A stretch of DNA of 59,454 nucleotides from Thermoplasmata archaeon (GCA_036395115.1 DASWDU010000050.1:1-59454); one strand, 5' to 3'; numbered from the stretch's first letter, positions 48,789 to 57,444 are shown. Notes: a model not told the origin generated them from the sequence alone. Numbers and translations: made by a program.

Positions 48789-50075
48789 TCATGCCTCGAA
48801 CAGTTCCCGGGCCGTCTCCTGCGCTCGCGCGACGACCTCGGGCTCGTCCACCGTCCGAACGACGCCGTCCGCCATGAGAATCTGTCCATCGACCACCGTC
48901 GCCCGGACATCGCTCCCGCGGCAACCGTAGACGAGGTGACTGATGACGTTAGCGGGATAAAAAGGCGTAGTGTGCGCGCCTTTCAACGAGACGACCGCAA
49001 GGTCCGCCCGTTTCCCCGGCTCGATCGATCCGAGTGTGGCGTCGACGCGGAGCGCCCGTGCCGCCTCGATCGTCGCGAGGTCGAGCGCCGATTGCGCGGG
49101 CAACGCGGACGCGTCCCAGCGCGTCGCCTTGTGCAGGAGCGTGGCGACCTTCATCGTCTCGAACATGTCCATGCCGTTGTTCGAGATGGGCGAGTCGGTG
49201 CCGAGGCCGACGCAAACGCCTTCGCGGATCATCTCGGGGACGGGCGCGACCCCGCCCGAGGCGAGCTTCATGTTCGAGACGGGGCAGTGGGCGACGCTCA
49301 CGCCTTGGCGCGCGAGGGACCGTACCTCGTTGAGGGTCATCCACACGCAGTGCGCGGCCGTCAGGCGGCCATCGAGGAACCCGATCTTCTCGAGCCACTC
49401 GACGGGACGGAGGCCCGTCTTCCGGCGATGGGCCTCGATCTCGCCGCGCGTCTCCGAGAGATGCGTGTGCATCCGGACGTCGTGTCGGGATGCGACCTCC
49501 TTCGCTTTGACGTAGGTCTCCTCGGAGGCGGCGTAGACGCCTTGAACGCCGACGGACGGGGTGACGAGCGGGTCGCCGTTGTGCTTCGCGACGAACTGGT
49601 CGGCGTTCTTCACCGGGCTCCCGTGCTGGGTCGTCGCCGATTCGTCGAGTGTCACCCACGACAGGAAACCGCGCATGCCGGACTCACGGACGGCGCGGGC
49701 GACTTCGTCCTCCCAGTAGAACAGGTCGTGGAAGCTCGTCGTGCCGGATCGAATCATCTCGACGCATCCGAGGAGGGCGCCGATTTGCACGTCGCGCCGC
49801 GTGAGTTTCGCGTCGATCGCCGAGGCCCTCGGCACCATCTCCTCGAGCGGGACGTCGTCCGCGATGCCCCGGAGGAGCGTGTTCGCGACATGCTGGTGGA
49901 GGTTGACGAAACCCGGCAGGACCGCGCAGCCCGAGCAGTCGATCACCTCGTCTCCGGTCGCCGCCACGGCGCCCACGGCCGCGATCCGATCGCGGTCCAC
50001 GAGGACGTCCCCCGTCAGGATCCGCCGCCGAGCGTCCTGCGTGACGATGAGCCCGCCGCGGAGCAGGAGGGACAA
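48789..50075 (-). CDS. Amidohydrolase, SAH/MTA deaminase-like (MtaD/DadD)
   Basis: About 428 residues. The metal site is complete: GFVNLHQH (HxH), MHTHLSETRGE, TAAHCVWM and GLGTDSPISNNGMDMFE. This is the pattern of S-adenosylhomocysteine/5'-methylthioadenosine/5'-deoxyadenosine deaminases, which archaea use to recycle SAM products. TTG 50075 fits the preceding CCTTTCTA box about 30 bases upstream; no ATG or GTG lies near the start of the conserved beta-sandwich (LLLRGGLIVTQDARR). Divergent from the ATL-EndoV gene over 62 bases. Confidence 0.85.
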   Translation of the reverse strand: MSLLLRGGLIVTQDARRRILTGDVLVDRDRIAAVGAVAATGDEVIDCSGCAVLPGFVNLHQHVANTLLRGIADDVPLEEMVPRASAIDAKLTRRDVQIGALLGCVEMIRSGTTSFHDLFYWEDEVARAVRESGMRGFLSWVTLDESATTQHGSPVKNADQFVAKHNGDPLVTPSVGVQGVYAASEETYVKAKEVASRHDVRMHTHLSETRGEIEAHRRKTGLRPVEWLEKIGFLDGRLTAAHCVWMTLNEVRSLARQGVSVAHCPVSNMKLASGGVAPVPEMIREGVCVGLGTDSPISNNGMDMFETMKVATLLHKATRWDASALPAQSALDLATIEAARALRVDATLGSIEPGKRADLAVVSLKGAHTTPFYPANVISHLVYGCRGSDVRATVVDGQILMADGVVRTVDEPEVVARAQETARELFEA

Positions 50076-50137
50076 GGCAGCGGCGTCGATGGGACGATCT
50101 GTAGAAAGGTTTTGCGGGCGGGCGCCGATACGCGGGC
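50076..50137. promoter_or_regulatory. Divergent promoter region, amidohydrolase and ATL-EndoV
   Basis: 62 bases between two divergent starts. GTAGAAAGGTTTTGC (50101-50115) supplies an AT-rich box for both strands, at about 28-30 bases from each start codon. Both transcripts appear leaderless. Confidence 0.5.
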
Positions 50138-51082
50138 GTGGACGAGTTCCGGGACGCGCTCGACCGATGCCTGCGACAGATCCCCCGTGGTCGCGTTGCG
50201 ACGTGCGGTGGGATCGCGCGCGCCCTCGGCGACGTCCGGGCCGCTCGGGCCGTGGCCTCCTGGTTGACCGAGTACCCGGCGACCCGTACCGGCCACCGAG
50301 TCGTCCGGGCCGACGGGCGGCCGGTGCTCCCGACCGCAAGCCAACGGCTCGTGAGCGAACGGATCCCGCTGCGGGGCGACCGCGTTCCGGCGAATCGGTT
50401 CGTGCCCGTGCGAACGCCGGAGGGGCTGCTCGACCGCCTCCGCCGGGAGCAACGGGACCTCTCCCGCGCGGTGACCGAGAAGGACGAGGGTGGCCCCGCA
50501 CGACGGATCGCGGGCGTCGACGTGGCGTACGACGACGGTCGGATGTACGCGGCGGCGGTCTGCGTCGACGCAAGCACGCTGGCCGTCACCGAGGTCGCAA
50601 CGGTCGCCCGCGCCGTTTCGTTCCCATACATTCCCACGTATCTCGCGAGGCGTGAGTTTCCGGGAATCGAGGCGGCGACTCGCCGCCTTTCCGCGAGACC
50701 GGACGTCCTGATGGTGGACGGCCACGGACGGTTGCACCCCGCTCTGTTCGGCGTCGCATGCGACGCGGGTGTGCGCCTCGACATCCCGACGATCGGGGTG
50801 GCGAAGCATCCCCTCGTTGGGCACGCGATGAAAGCGTTAGGCGGCGACGCGGCGGCGATTCCGGTCGCCCTCGGCGGCGTGACGCGCGGCTACGCTTGGG
50901 TCCCTCCAGGTCGCGGCCGACCGATCTTCGTCTCCGTGGGCCATCGGATCTCGCTCGCGACGTCACTGGACCTGGTGAGGCGGACGACGCGACACCGGTA
51001 TCCGGAACCGCTCGTGCTCGCCGATCGAGCATCTAAAGAAATGAAAAGGAATGAAAAACGGGAAAAGGGTGCGAGGCGGTGA
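50138..51082 (+). CDS. Alkyltransferase-like domain fused to endonuclease V
   Basis: 314 residues. Residues 1-85 match the DNA-binding part of O6-alkylguanine-DNA alkyltransferase: CLRQIPRGRVATCGGIARAL then ARAVASWL and TGHRVVRADG. The active-site PCHRV has become TGHRV (51-55), so there is no acceptor cysteine, as in alkyltransferase-like (ATL) proteins. Residues 120-290 are endonuclease V: RIAGVDVAYDD (D128), PYIPTYLARRE (163-173), VDGHGRLHPALFGVACDAGV (D194, H200) and K223. EndoV nicks DNA at deoxyinosine. The C-terminus is a Lys/Arg/Glu tail. GTG start; GGTTTT about 28 bases upstream. Confidence 0.92.
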   Translation: MDEFRDALDRCLRQIPRGRVATCGGIARALGDVRAARAVASWLTEYPATRTGHRVVRADGRPVLPTASQRLVSERIPLRGDRVPANRFVPVRTPEGLLDRLRREQRDLSRAVTEKDEGGPARRIAGVDVAYDDGRMYAAAVCVDASTLAVTEVATVARAVSFPYIPTYLARREFPGIEAATRRLSARPDVLMVDGHGRLHPALFGVACDAGVRLDIPTIGVAKHPLVGHAMKALGGDAAAIPVALGGVTRGYAWVPPGRGRPIFVSVGHRISLATSLDLVRRTTRHRYPEPLVLADRASKEMKRNEKREKGARR

Positions 51083-51127
51083 GGCGCGACCGTCGCGGGT
51101 CACCGCGAGGTTGTGCGGGCAAGCGGC

Positions 51128-51184
51128 CTATCTCTTCTTTTTCTTGCCCTTCTTCTTCTTGGCCACTCGTTTCCTCCCTGTCAT
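51128..51184 (-). CDS. Tiny lysine-rich peptide (18 aa)
   Basis: MTGRKRVAKKKKGKKKKR followed by TAG: 12 of 18 residues are Lys or Arg. A strong TATA (CTTTTAAAAC on minus, around 51206) lies 22 bases before the ATG, the standard leaderless position. The peptide is similar in size and charge to ribosomal protein eL41 but does not match its sequence. It could be a ribosomal or nucleic-acid-binding micropeptide, or the transcript could be non-coding. It lies between the convergent EndoV gene and the divergent ketopantoate reductase gene. Confidence 0.45.
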   Translation of the reverse strand: MTGRKRVAKKKKGKKKKR

Positions 51185-51314
51185 CTGTATCGTTTGTGGG
51201 GTTTTAAAAGTAGCGAAGCATCGATAGATGGTCCATTTTTCGACTTTTATAAAAAAGACGGGATGCGATAGGCGAATCGAAACCGTTTTTTCTGCGCGCA
51301 AGCATCCCCGCGGT

Positions 51315-52241
51315 GTGCGAATCGTCGTCTTCGGCGCCGGCGCCATGGGGAGCTTTTTCGGCGGCCTCTTGTCACGACGTCACGACGTCACGCTCATCGG
51401 GAGAGCGGACCACGTAGCGGCGATCCGAGCGCGCGGCCTCCGCATCACCGGGAAGACCGCGATGATCGCGAGGCCCCACGCGGCCACGCGCCTCCCGGCC
51501 GGCGCGGAGCCGGAGCTCATCTTCCTCACGACGAAGTCGTACGACACGGCCAAGGCGATGAGCACGTTGCGCCCCTTCGCCGATGAAGCGCTGTTCGTCA
51601 CCGTGCAGAACGGCCTCGGGAACGCCGAGGCGATCGCGAAGGTCGCGCACCGAGTCGTCGCGGGGACGACGGCGCACGGGGTGACGTACCTCGGGCCCGG
51701 GGAGATTCGCCATGCGGGCGTCGGCGAGACGGTCCTCGGCGCGTGGGCCGGGGTTCGCGAAGCGGACCTCGTCCGACTGCGCGACCTCCTCGCGGACGTC
51801 GGCGTCGTCGCCCAGATCACCGGCGATGCCAAGACCGAACTGTGGTCGAAGCTCGTCGTGAACGCGTCGATCAATCCGCTCGCCGCCCTCGCCGGCGTCC
51901 CGAACGGACGGCTCGTCCGTGACAACGGTCTCTTGGCGTGCATGGAGGCTGTGTGCCGCGAGGCAACGTCCGTCGCGAAGGCGGAGGGGGCCTCCGTCGA
52001 TCCGGACGAACTCCTCCACCGCACGGTCCTCGTCGCGCGCCGGACCGCGGCGAACCGCGGCAGCATGCTCCAAGACCTCGACCGGCATCGACGCACGGAG
52101 ATCGATTCGATCAGCGGTGCGGTCGTCCGCGCCGCGGGACGGCACGGAATCCCCGTACCACTGAACCGGGCGCTGCACGCCCTCGTACGCGCGCGAGAGT
52201 CGGCGGTCCGGGAGACGTCGGAGTCGAAGTTCGCCAACTAA
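51315..52241 (+). CDS. panE: 2-dehydropantoate 2-reductase (ketopantoate reductase)
   Basis: 308 residues. NADP-binding [39 protein letters not shown] with the conserved Lys, [31 protein letters not shown] and [20 protein letters not shown], then the C-terminal catalytic-region pattern [20 protein letters not shown]. It makes pantoate for CoA. GTG 51315 starts just before the Rossmann strand and has a GTTTTTTCTG box about 29 bases upstream. It ends next to the TBP promoter. Confidence 0.92.
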   Translation: MRIVVFGAGAMGSFFGGLLSRRHDVTLIGRADHVAAIRARGLRITGKTAMIARPHAATRLPAGAEPELIFLTTKSYDTAKAMSTLRPFADEALFVTVQNGLGNAEAIAKVAHRVVAGTTAHGVTYLGPGEIRHAGVGETVLGAWAGVREADLVRLRDLLADVGVVAQITGDAKTELWSKLVVNASINPLAALAGVPNGRLVRDNGLLACMEAVCREATSVAKAEGASVDPDELLHRTVLVARRTAANRGSMLQDLDRHRRTEIDSISGAVVRAAGRHGIPVPLNRALHALVRARESAVRETSESKFAN

Positions 52242-52243
52242 CC

Positions 52244-52263
52244 TTTATAAACGACTATTTAAC
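52244..52263 (+). promoter_or_regulatory. Double TATA box before the TBP gene
   Basis: TTTATAAAC (52244-52252) and CTATTTAAC (52255-52263), two near-consensus TATA elements within 20 bases, in a GC-rich background. They drive the gene for TBP itself. The leader of about 45-60 bases contains a Shine-Dalgarno, so unlike most genes here this transcript has a leader. Confidence 0.6.
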
Positions 52264-52327
52264 TCCCCTCCGCGGCGACCCCCGTCCGCGCCTCGATCCG
52301 GGAGCGGAGAGGATCGGAGGTGTGACC

Positions 52328-52876
52328 TTGGCGAAAATCAAGATCGAGAACGTCGTCGCGTCGACCTCCCTCGGAGAGGAACTCGACCTTCAGGCGATCG
52401 CCCTCGCGCTCGGCGGCGCCGAGTACGAACCGGAGCAGTTCCCCGGCCTCATCTATCGCCTGAAGGAGCCCAAGACGGCGACCCTCCTGTTCCGAAGCGG
52501 CAAGGTCGTCTGCACGGGCGCGAAGAGCCTCGAGCACGTCAAGACCGCGATCGACATGGTCGCGAAGCAGATCGAGGCCGCCGGCATCCCGATCAAGAAG
52601 AACCCGGAGATCGAGGTGCAGAACATCGTCGCCTCATCGGATCTCGGGACGGAGATCAACCTGAACGCGATCGCGATCTCCCTCGGACTGGAAAAGGTCG
52701 AGTACGAACCGGAGCAGTTCCCGGGCCTCGTGTACCGGATCGACGTGCCGAAGGTCGTCGTCCTGTTGTTCGGCAGCGGCAAGCTCGTGTGCACGGGCGC
52801 GCGGAAGCCCTCTGACGTCGAGCAGGCCGTGGAGAAGATCACGCAGGAGCTCAAGGCCGCCGGGTTGCTCCGCTGA
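52328..52876 (+). CDS. tbp: TATA-box-binding protein
   Basis: 182 residues made of two direct TBP repeats. Each contains I.NVVAS or [16 protein letters not shown](I/V)YR and a (L/V)CTGA motif: [20 protein letters not shown]...VVCTGAKS, then [18 protein letters not shown]...LVCTGARKP. It nucleates archaeal transcription initiation at TATA. TTG 52328 has CGGAGGTG just upstream at correct spacing and gives the usual MAKIKIENV start. The frame upstream overlaps panE and is not TBP-like. Confidence 0.97.
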   Translation: MAKIKIENVVASTSLGEELDLQAIALALGGAEYEPEQFPGLIYRLKEPKTATLLFRSGKVVCTGAKSLEHVKTAIDMVAKQIEAAGIPIKKNPEIEVQNIVASSDLGTEINLNAIAISLGLEKVEYEPEQFPGLVYRIDVPKVVVLLFGSGKLVCTGARKPSDVEQAVEKITQELKAAGLLR

Positions 52877-52904
52877 CCTCGCGCCGTCTGTCGCCGGAGG
52901 ATCG

Positions 52905-53348
52905 ATGAAGGAAATCCGGACGGAGATCGACATCGAGGCCTCCGCGGACCGTGTGTGGCATTCGCTCACGGACTTCCCCGCCTTTGCCGAATGGAATCCG
53001 TTCATCCGTCACGTGTCCGGCGTACCGAAGGTCGGCACGAAACTCGAGGTGTTCATGCAGTCGTCGGGGACCCGGGGAATGACATTCCGACCGACCGTGA
53101 CGAAGGCGGACCGGAACCGCGAACTCCGTTGGCTCGGGCATCTCGGCGTGCCCGGGCTCTTCGACGGCGAGCACATCTTCGAAATCGAGGAGGCCGGACC
53201 GAAACGCGTGCGCTTCGTCCAGCGCGAGCGGTTCCGGGGCATCCTGGTCCCGCTCCTCACTCGGAGCCTCGATCGGGACGCGAGACGCGGCTTCGAGGAG
53301 ATGAACCGTGCACTCAGAACGCGGACGGAGTCGATGCCGCCTCCCTGA
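52905..53348 (+). CDS. SRPBCC-family lipid/polyketide-binding-fold protein
   Basis: 147 residues with the START-like pattern EIRTEIDIEASADRVWHSLT, FPAFAEWNPFIRHVSG, and LRWLGHLGVPGLFDGEHIFE. The family binds hydrophobic ligands, and some members are enzymes. Nothing indicates the ligand. ATG behind CGGAGGATCG, 29 bases after the TBP stop, so it may share the TBP transcript. Confidence 0.85.
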   Translation: MKEIRTEIDIEASADRVWHSLTDFPAFAEWNPFIRHVSGVPKVGTKLEVFMQSSGTRGMTFRPTVTKADRNRELRWLGHLGVPGLFDGEHIFEIEEAGPKRVRFVQRERFRGILVPLLTRSLDRDARRGFEEMNRALRTRTESMPPP

Positions 53349-53411
53349 CAACGTCGGGACGGCGCGGGCGAGAAGGCTTATCTCCGCGGCGGGGTACGTC
53401 TCGGCGAACGC

Positions 53412-54266
53412 GTGCGACCGACCGTGCGGACACCCATTTTCGACAATCACATCCACCTTCGAGCCGAGTTCCAAGGGGTCACGGCGGCGAAGGCGTTCGA
53501 GCAAGCCGGCGGCACCGCGATGCTCTTGACCCATACGCCGTACGACGAGGTGCCAATCCTCCGCGGGGAAGATTTCGAAGGGGCGTACCGCAAGACCCTG
53601 TCGATGGCCGACGCAGTGCGCGCGGCGACGTCGCTTCAGGTCTTCGTCGCCCTGGGTCCATATCCCGTCGAGTTCCTCGGCCTTCGGGAGACGATCGGAC
53701 CCGAGGCGGCCGTCGAGGCGATGCAGCAGGGGATCGACGGAGCCGCCCGACACATCGCGGAGGGTCGCGCGATCGCATTCGGCGAAGTCGGACGGCCGCA
53801 TTTCCCCGTCGCCGCCGACGCGATTTCCGCGTGTAATGGTCTCCTCGAATATGCGATGCGGAGCGCGAAAGGCCTCGGGTGCGCGGTCATCCTGCACACG
53901 GAAGATCCGACGCCGCAGACGTTCGCAGAATTCGCCGAGATCGCGTCGAGAGCCGGCCTCGCCCCGGACCGGGTCGTGAAACATCACTCGACGCCAGTCA
54001 CGCGGCCGGAGGACACGCACGGCGTCGTGCCCTCGATCCTCGCGAAGGAGGATCTCGTGGCGACGGCCCTTCGGGGCGGTCCGCGGTTCTTGCTCGAGAC
54101 GGACTACATCGACGACCCTCGGCGGCCCGGTGCGGTTCTCGGCCCCGCCACCGTCCCGCGGAAGACGAGGGCCTGGCTCGAACGAGGCGTCCTCCGGGAA
54201 GAGGACGCGTGGCAGATCCACAAGGACCTCCCCGAGCGCACGTACGGCATCGAGCTTCGCGGATGA
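53412..54266 (+). CDS. TatD-like metal-dependent hydrolase
   Basis: 284 residues of the TatD/amidohydrolase TIM-barrel type. The first metal motif is FDNHIHL (HxH); AFGEVGRPHFPV brings the conserved Glu, VILHTEDPTPQTFAEFAEIA the first His, VVKHHSTPV the second and LLETDYIDDPRRPG the Asp. Some members are DNases; archaeal ones of this subgroup are uncharacterised. GTG 53412 follows CTTATC (53377-53382) by about 30 bases. It ends 22 bases before the convergent acylphosphatase gene. Confidence 0.88.
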   Translation: MRPTVRTPIFDNHIHLRAEFQGVTAAKAFEQAGGTAMLLTHTPYDEVPILRGEDFEGAYRKTLSMADAVRAATSLQVFVALGPYPVEFLGLRETIGPEAAVEAMQQGIDGAARHIAEGRAIAFGEVGRPHFPVAADAISACNGLLEYAMRSAKGLGCAVILHTEDPTPQTFAEFAEIASRAGLAPDRVVKHHSTPVTRPEDTHGVVPSILAKEDLVATALRGGPRFLLETDYIDDPRRPGAVLGPATVPRKTRAWLERGVLREEDAWQIHKDLPERTYGIELRG

Positions 54267-54288
54267 CGCGGCGACGGCGGGTCCCATC

Positions 54289-54567
54289 TCAACCGCGTCG
54301 TACGTGGAACCCTTTCAGGTCCCCTCTCGGCGACGTCCACGAAATCTCGACGCCGGTGACTTGCGCGTACGGCTGGGAGGCTTTGTTCCATTCGATGCAC
54401 GATTCGATGGCGGACCGATCGCCCTCGAAGACCGCCTCGACGCTCCCGTCCGGGAGGTTCTGCACATATCCGTCGAGGCGCAGGGCCTCCGCCCTCTCCG
54501 CGCAGTGCGCGCGGAAGTAGACACCTTGCACGCGGCCGCGGAAGATCACGCGGGCTCGGCCGTCCAT
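54289..54567 (-). CDS. acyP: Acylphosphatase
   Basis: 92 residues. The active-site motif GRVQGVYFRAHC has catalytic R19 and the second key residue is N37 in GYVQNLPDGSVEAVFEG. It hydrolyses acyl phosphates such as acetyl phosphate or carbamoyl phosphate. AAAGTTC (near 54595-54601) lies about 30 bases upstream. It is convergent with the TatD-like gene and divergent from the HExxH gene. Confidence 0.94.
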   Translation of the reverse strand: MDGRARVIFRGRVQGVYFRAHCAERAEALRLDGYVQNLPDGSVEAVFEGDRSAIESCIEWNKASQPYAQVTGVEISWTSPRGDLKGFHVRRG

Positions 54568-54645
54568 GGCGTTGCCAAATCGAGAGGGATGGAAAGAACT
54601 TTACGAAACCGCTCCCGTCCGCATATTCGCGCGGCGGAGGGCCAC

Positions 54646-55014
54646 GTGTCCGATCCGAACGAGATGTACCGGCTCCGCGACGGAGGCATCCGCTGGGTCT
54701 TCTTTTTCCGAAAGTCCGACGTCCCACCCCGGGAACTCCGAGTGGTCTCGCAAGCCAAGCAGGAGAAGCTCCTCCGCCTCGCCGTCACCTTCGGCTCGAC
54801 GGATCCGGCGTCGCGCGAGTATCGGAGCACGACCGCCGTGCATCTCTGGCAAATAGACAGTCTTCCGTCGAGGATCTCGTGGCGTCGCGTATTCGTTCAC
54901 GTGTTCACTCACGAGCCCTTGCATCACGCAATCGGCCGGTCCCTCGCCGAGATCGCCGAACGCGGCGATCAGGAGTGGGTCATCCGCCGGCTCGGCGACG
55001 GCCGGTGGTGGTAG
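54646..55014 (+). CDS. Small protein with HExxH motif, unknown
   Basis: 122 residues of no recognised family. Middle strands WVFFFRKSDVPPRELRVVSQ and TTAVHLWQID precede FVHVFTHEPLHHAIGRSLAEI, in which H89-E90-P91-L92-H93 is an HExxH zinc-protease-like motif with extra histidines (H85, H94). This recalls minimal metalloproteases, but the family is unknown. GTG 54646 has CGGAGG 5 bases upstream. The open frame continues upstream past a divergent gene and is not protein-like there. Confidence 0.65.
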   Translation: MSDPNEMYRLRDGGIRWVFFFRKSDVPPRELRVVSQAKQEKLLRLAVTFGSTDPASREYRSTTAVHLWQIDSLPSRISWRRVFVHVFTHEPLHHAIGRSLAEIAERGDQEWVIRRLGDGRWW

Positions 55015-55129
55015 TCGGCCGGCCTCGGCAGGCGTCCCGACGGAATGAGACGCCCGGCCGATCCGGCCTCTAAAGAACTTTATTATACGCGCCCCCGCTA
55101 TCGCTGCACCCCCGACGGCAGGTTCGCCA

Positions 55130-56284
55130 ATGAAGCGGAACAAGGTCCAAGACCTCCGCGTCTCGGACTACATGTCCACGGACCTTGTGACCGCGATGCC
55201 GGACGACACGATCGGGGACGTCCTCGGCAAGATGAAGACGAGGGACATCCACGAGATCCCCGTCCTGGAGCGGAAGAAGCTCGTCGGCATCGTGACGATG
55301 CGCGAGCTGATGCGCCGTCGGAATTCGCCGCCGTCGACGAAGGCCTCGACGGTGCTCGAAGTCGCGCCCCAGGTCACCCCGGAGACGACGTTGCCCGAGG
55401 TCGCGGAGAAGATGATCTCCGCCGGATTCCGGGCGATCCCCGTGGTGAAGGGAAAGGCCGTCGTCGGCATCCTCTCGCGGTCCGACTTGGTGCGGGCCCT
55501 CGTGGAGACGCGCGCCCTCGAAGGGGTCGTCGCGCGCGACTTCATGACCCCGAAGCCGCAGGCCGTCGCAGAGGACGACACGGTCGAGCACGCGGTCCAG
55601 ATCATGCGGTCCCTCGGCGAGCGCTCCGTGCCCGTCGTCGACAAGAACCGCCACCTGAAGGGTGTCGTCGGGATGAAGGACGTCATCGACCTGTTCGCAC
55701 GGCCGAAGAAGCGCGAGCACGCCGGCGATCGGGTGGGGCGCGAGGAAAAGGTCGCGCTCGAGGTGAAAGGTGTCATGCGCTATCCGCCCCTGACGGTCGG
55801 ACCCGATGCGGACGTCCACCGCGCCGCGGAACTCATGGCGAAACAACACGTCTCGTCCGTCGTCGTGACGGAGGACGACGAGCCGGTCGGGATCATCACG
55901 ACGCAGGACCTGATGCAGTTCCTTGCGAGCCTGCAGGAGCGCGAGCAGCTCTTCGTCGAGATCGGCGGCCTTGAGGACGAGCCGACGGACGCGTACGACG
56001 AGATCTACGCGGTCGTCCAGAAGCAGATGCGCCGGATCGCCCAGCTCGTGCAGCCGCGGACCCTCGCGATCCACGTCCAGAAGTACAAGCCGGAGGGCGA
56101 CCGCTGGAAGTACTCCATCCGCGCCCGCTTCACGACCGCCCACCGGATCTACTACGCCCACCACTTCGACTGGGACCTGCGCGTCGCCTTGGCCGACCTT
56201 CTCGACACGCTGTACAACCGGATCGTCAAGGAGAAGGAGCGCAAGGTCACGGAGCGGAAGCGGCATCACGCGCCGTCAACGTAG
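55130..56284 (+). CDS. Four-CBS protein fused to a ribosome-hibernation-like domain
   Basis: 384 residues. Four CBS motifs, residues about 10-64, 72-127, 133-190 and 208-266, each with an I-P/V-V and G-I-(V/I)-T-type pattern (e.g. HEIPVLERKKLVGIVTMREL, VSSVVVTEDDEPVGIITTQD), make two Bateman modules that usually bind adenine nucleotides. Residues about 273-370 look like the HPF/S30AE beta-alpha fold: VQPRTLAIHVQKYKPEGDRW, KYSIRARFTTAHRIYYAHHF. The combination suggests a ribosome-binding factor gated by AMP/ATP. TTATTATAC near 55082-55090 is the promoter. The last bases overlap the convergent deacetylase gene by 9. Confidence 0.9.
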   Translation: MKRNKVQDLRVSDYMSTDLVTAMPDDTIGDVLGKMKTRDIHEIPVLERKKLVGIVTMRELMRRRNSPPSTKASTVLEVAPQVTPETTLPEVAEKMISAGFRAIPVVKGKAVVGILSRSDLVRALVETRALEGVVARDFMTPKPQAVAEDDTVEHAVQIMRSLGERSVPVVDKNRHLKGVVGMKDVIDLFARPKKREHAGDRVGREEKVALEVKGVMRYPPLTVGPDADVHRAAELMAKQHVSSVVVTEDDEPVGIITTQDLMQFLASLQEREQLFVEIGGLEDEPTDAYDEIYAVVQKQMRRIAQLVQPRTLAIHVQKYKPEGDRWKYSIRARFTTAHRIYYAHHFDWDLRVALADLLDTLYNRIVKEKERKVTERKRHHAPST

Positions 56285-57283
56285 GTTCCAGTAGGCCCCG
56301 TGGGCGCGTTTCGTCGCCTCGATCGCGGCGCGGCCGTGGACGGCGTCGTCGGAGACGTCCGTGAGGGCGAGGTCGATCGTCCGCCCCTCGACCCGAGCGA
56401 CGACCCCTGCGACGACCTCGGCGAGCGCGTCGAGGTCGTAGCCGCCTTCGAGGGCGATTGCGATCCGGTCGCCGCAGAGCCGGGATGCGGCTTCCGCCGC
56501 GCGCAGGACCAGGCCCACGTACCCGGGTGAGGAAAGGGTGAGCGAGGTCAATGGGTCGCGGTAATGGGCGTCCACGCCAAGGCTCATGAGCACGACGTCG
56601 GGCCGGAATTCCTCGAGGATCGGCTCGATGATCGCCTCGTCCGCCAGCACGTAGGAGGTGTCCCCACAGCCCGCGGAGAAGGGGACGTTCACCGTGAAGC
56701 CGCGCCCCTCCGCCTCGCCGACGTCCTCGGCGGGGCCGGTCCCCGGATAGATTCCGTACTCGTGGGTCGAGACGTACAGGACCGACGGGCTCGTCGCGAA
56801 GATGTCCCTCGTCCCGTTGCCGTGGTGGGCGTCGTAGTCGAGGAGGGCCACCCGACGTCCTTGGGCCGCGCAGGCCGCCGCGGCGACCGCCACGTTGTTC
56901 AGATAGCAAAAGCCGCCGCCGTAGTCGGGTCCCGCGTGGTGCCCAGGGGGGCGGACGAGGGCGAGCGTTGGGCGTCCGTCGCGGAGCGCCGCCCGGGTCG
57001 CCTGCACGACGGCTCCGACGGCCAAGGAAGCAATCCCGAACGTCTCCGGATGCACGGCGGTCTCCGGATCGAGGAATCCTTCGCCGAGATGTTGGACGTA
57101 CTCGACGTACGACGACTGATGGACCCGCTCGAGGTCCTCCCGTGTCGCGGGCCCCGCCGGCTCGATGCCGGCATCGAGCCGCTCCCGCTTCAGACGCTCG
57201 ACGATCGCCCGCAGCCGATCCGGCCGCTCCACGTGGTCCGCCGGCACCACGTGATCGAGGAAGCGGGGATCGTAGACGAGCAC
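56276..57283 (-). CDS. Histone deacetylase/acetoin utilization family hydrolase
   Basis: 335 residues of class II HDAC type. Zinc and catalytic elements: RPPGHHAGPDYGGGFCYLNN, VALLDYDAHHGNGTRDIF (D, H), MSLGVDAHYRDPLTSL (D), ALEGGYDLDALAEVV with the Gly-Gly-Tyr. Archaeal members act on small acetylated molecules or proteins. No histone gene is in the window. The gene points away from the surface protein gene at 57445. Confidence 0.92.
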   Translation of the reverse strand: MLVYDPRFLDHVVPADHVERPDRLRAIVERLKRERLDAGIEPAGPATREDLERVHQSSYVEYVQHLGEGFLDPETAVHPETFGIASLAVGAVVQATRAALRDGRPTLALVRPPGHHAGPDYGGGFCYLNNVAVAAAACAAQGRRVALLDYDAHHGNGTRDIFATSPSVLYVSTHEYGIYPGTGPAEDVGEAEGRGFTVNVPFSAGCGDTSYVLADEAIIEPILEEFRPDVVLMSLGVDAHYRDPLTSLTLSSPGYVGLVLRAAEAASRLCGDRIAIALEGGYDLDALAEVVAGVVARVEGRTIDLALTDVSDDAVHGRAAIEATKRAHGAYWNLR

Positions 57284-57444
57284 GTCCGGCCGAACGATGA
57301 GGCCGGCTTCAAGGCATCGTCGAGGCCGCCCTCCGGCCTCGGAATCGGTTCGTTCTCACGCCTGATAGTCAGGGAGCGAAACGAGTGAGAATTGGGTCGG
57401 CACTCTTAAGCGAACCCCCCCACATATCTTCGATTATCGACGCA

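Noticed and set aside
48216-50267. A 683-codon open frame on the plus strand
   Set aside because: It is antisense to rnhB and the amidohydrolase, which carry full active-site motifs.
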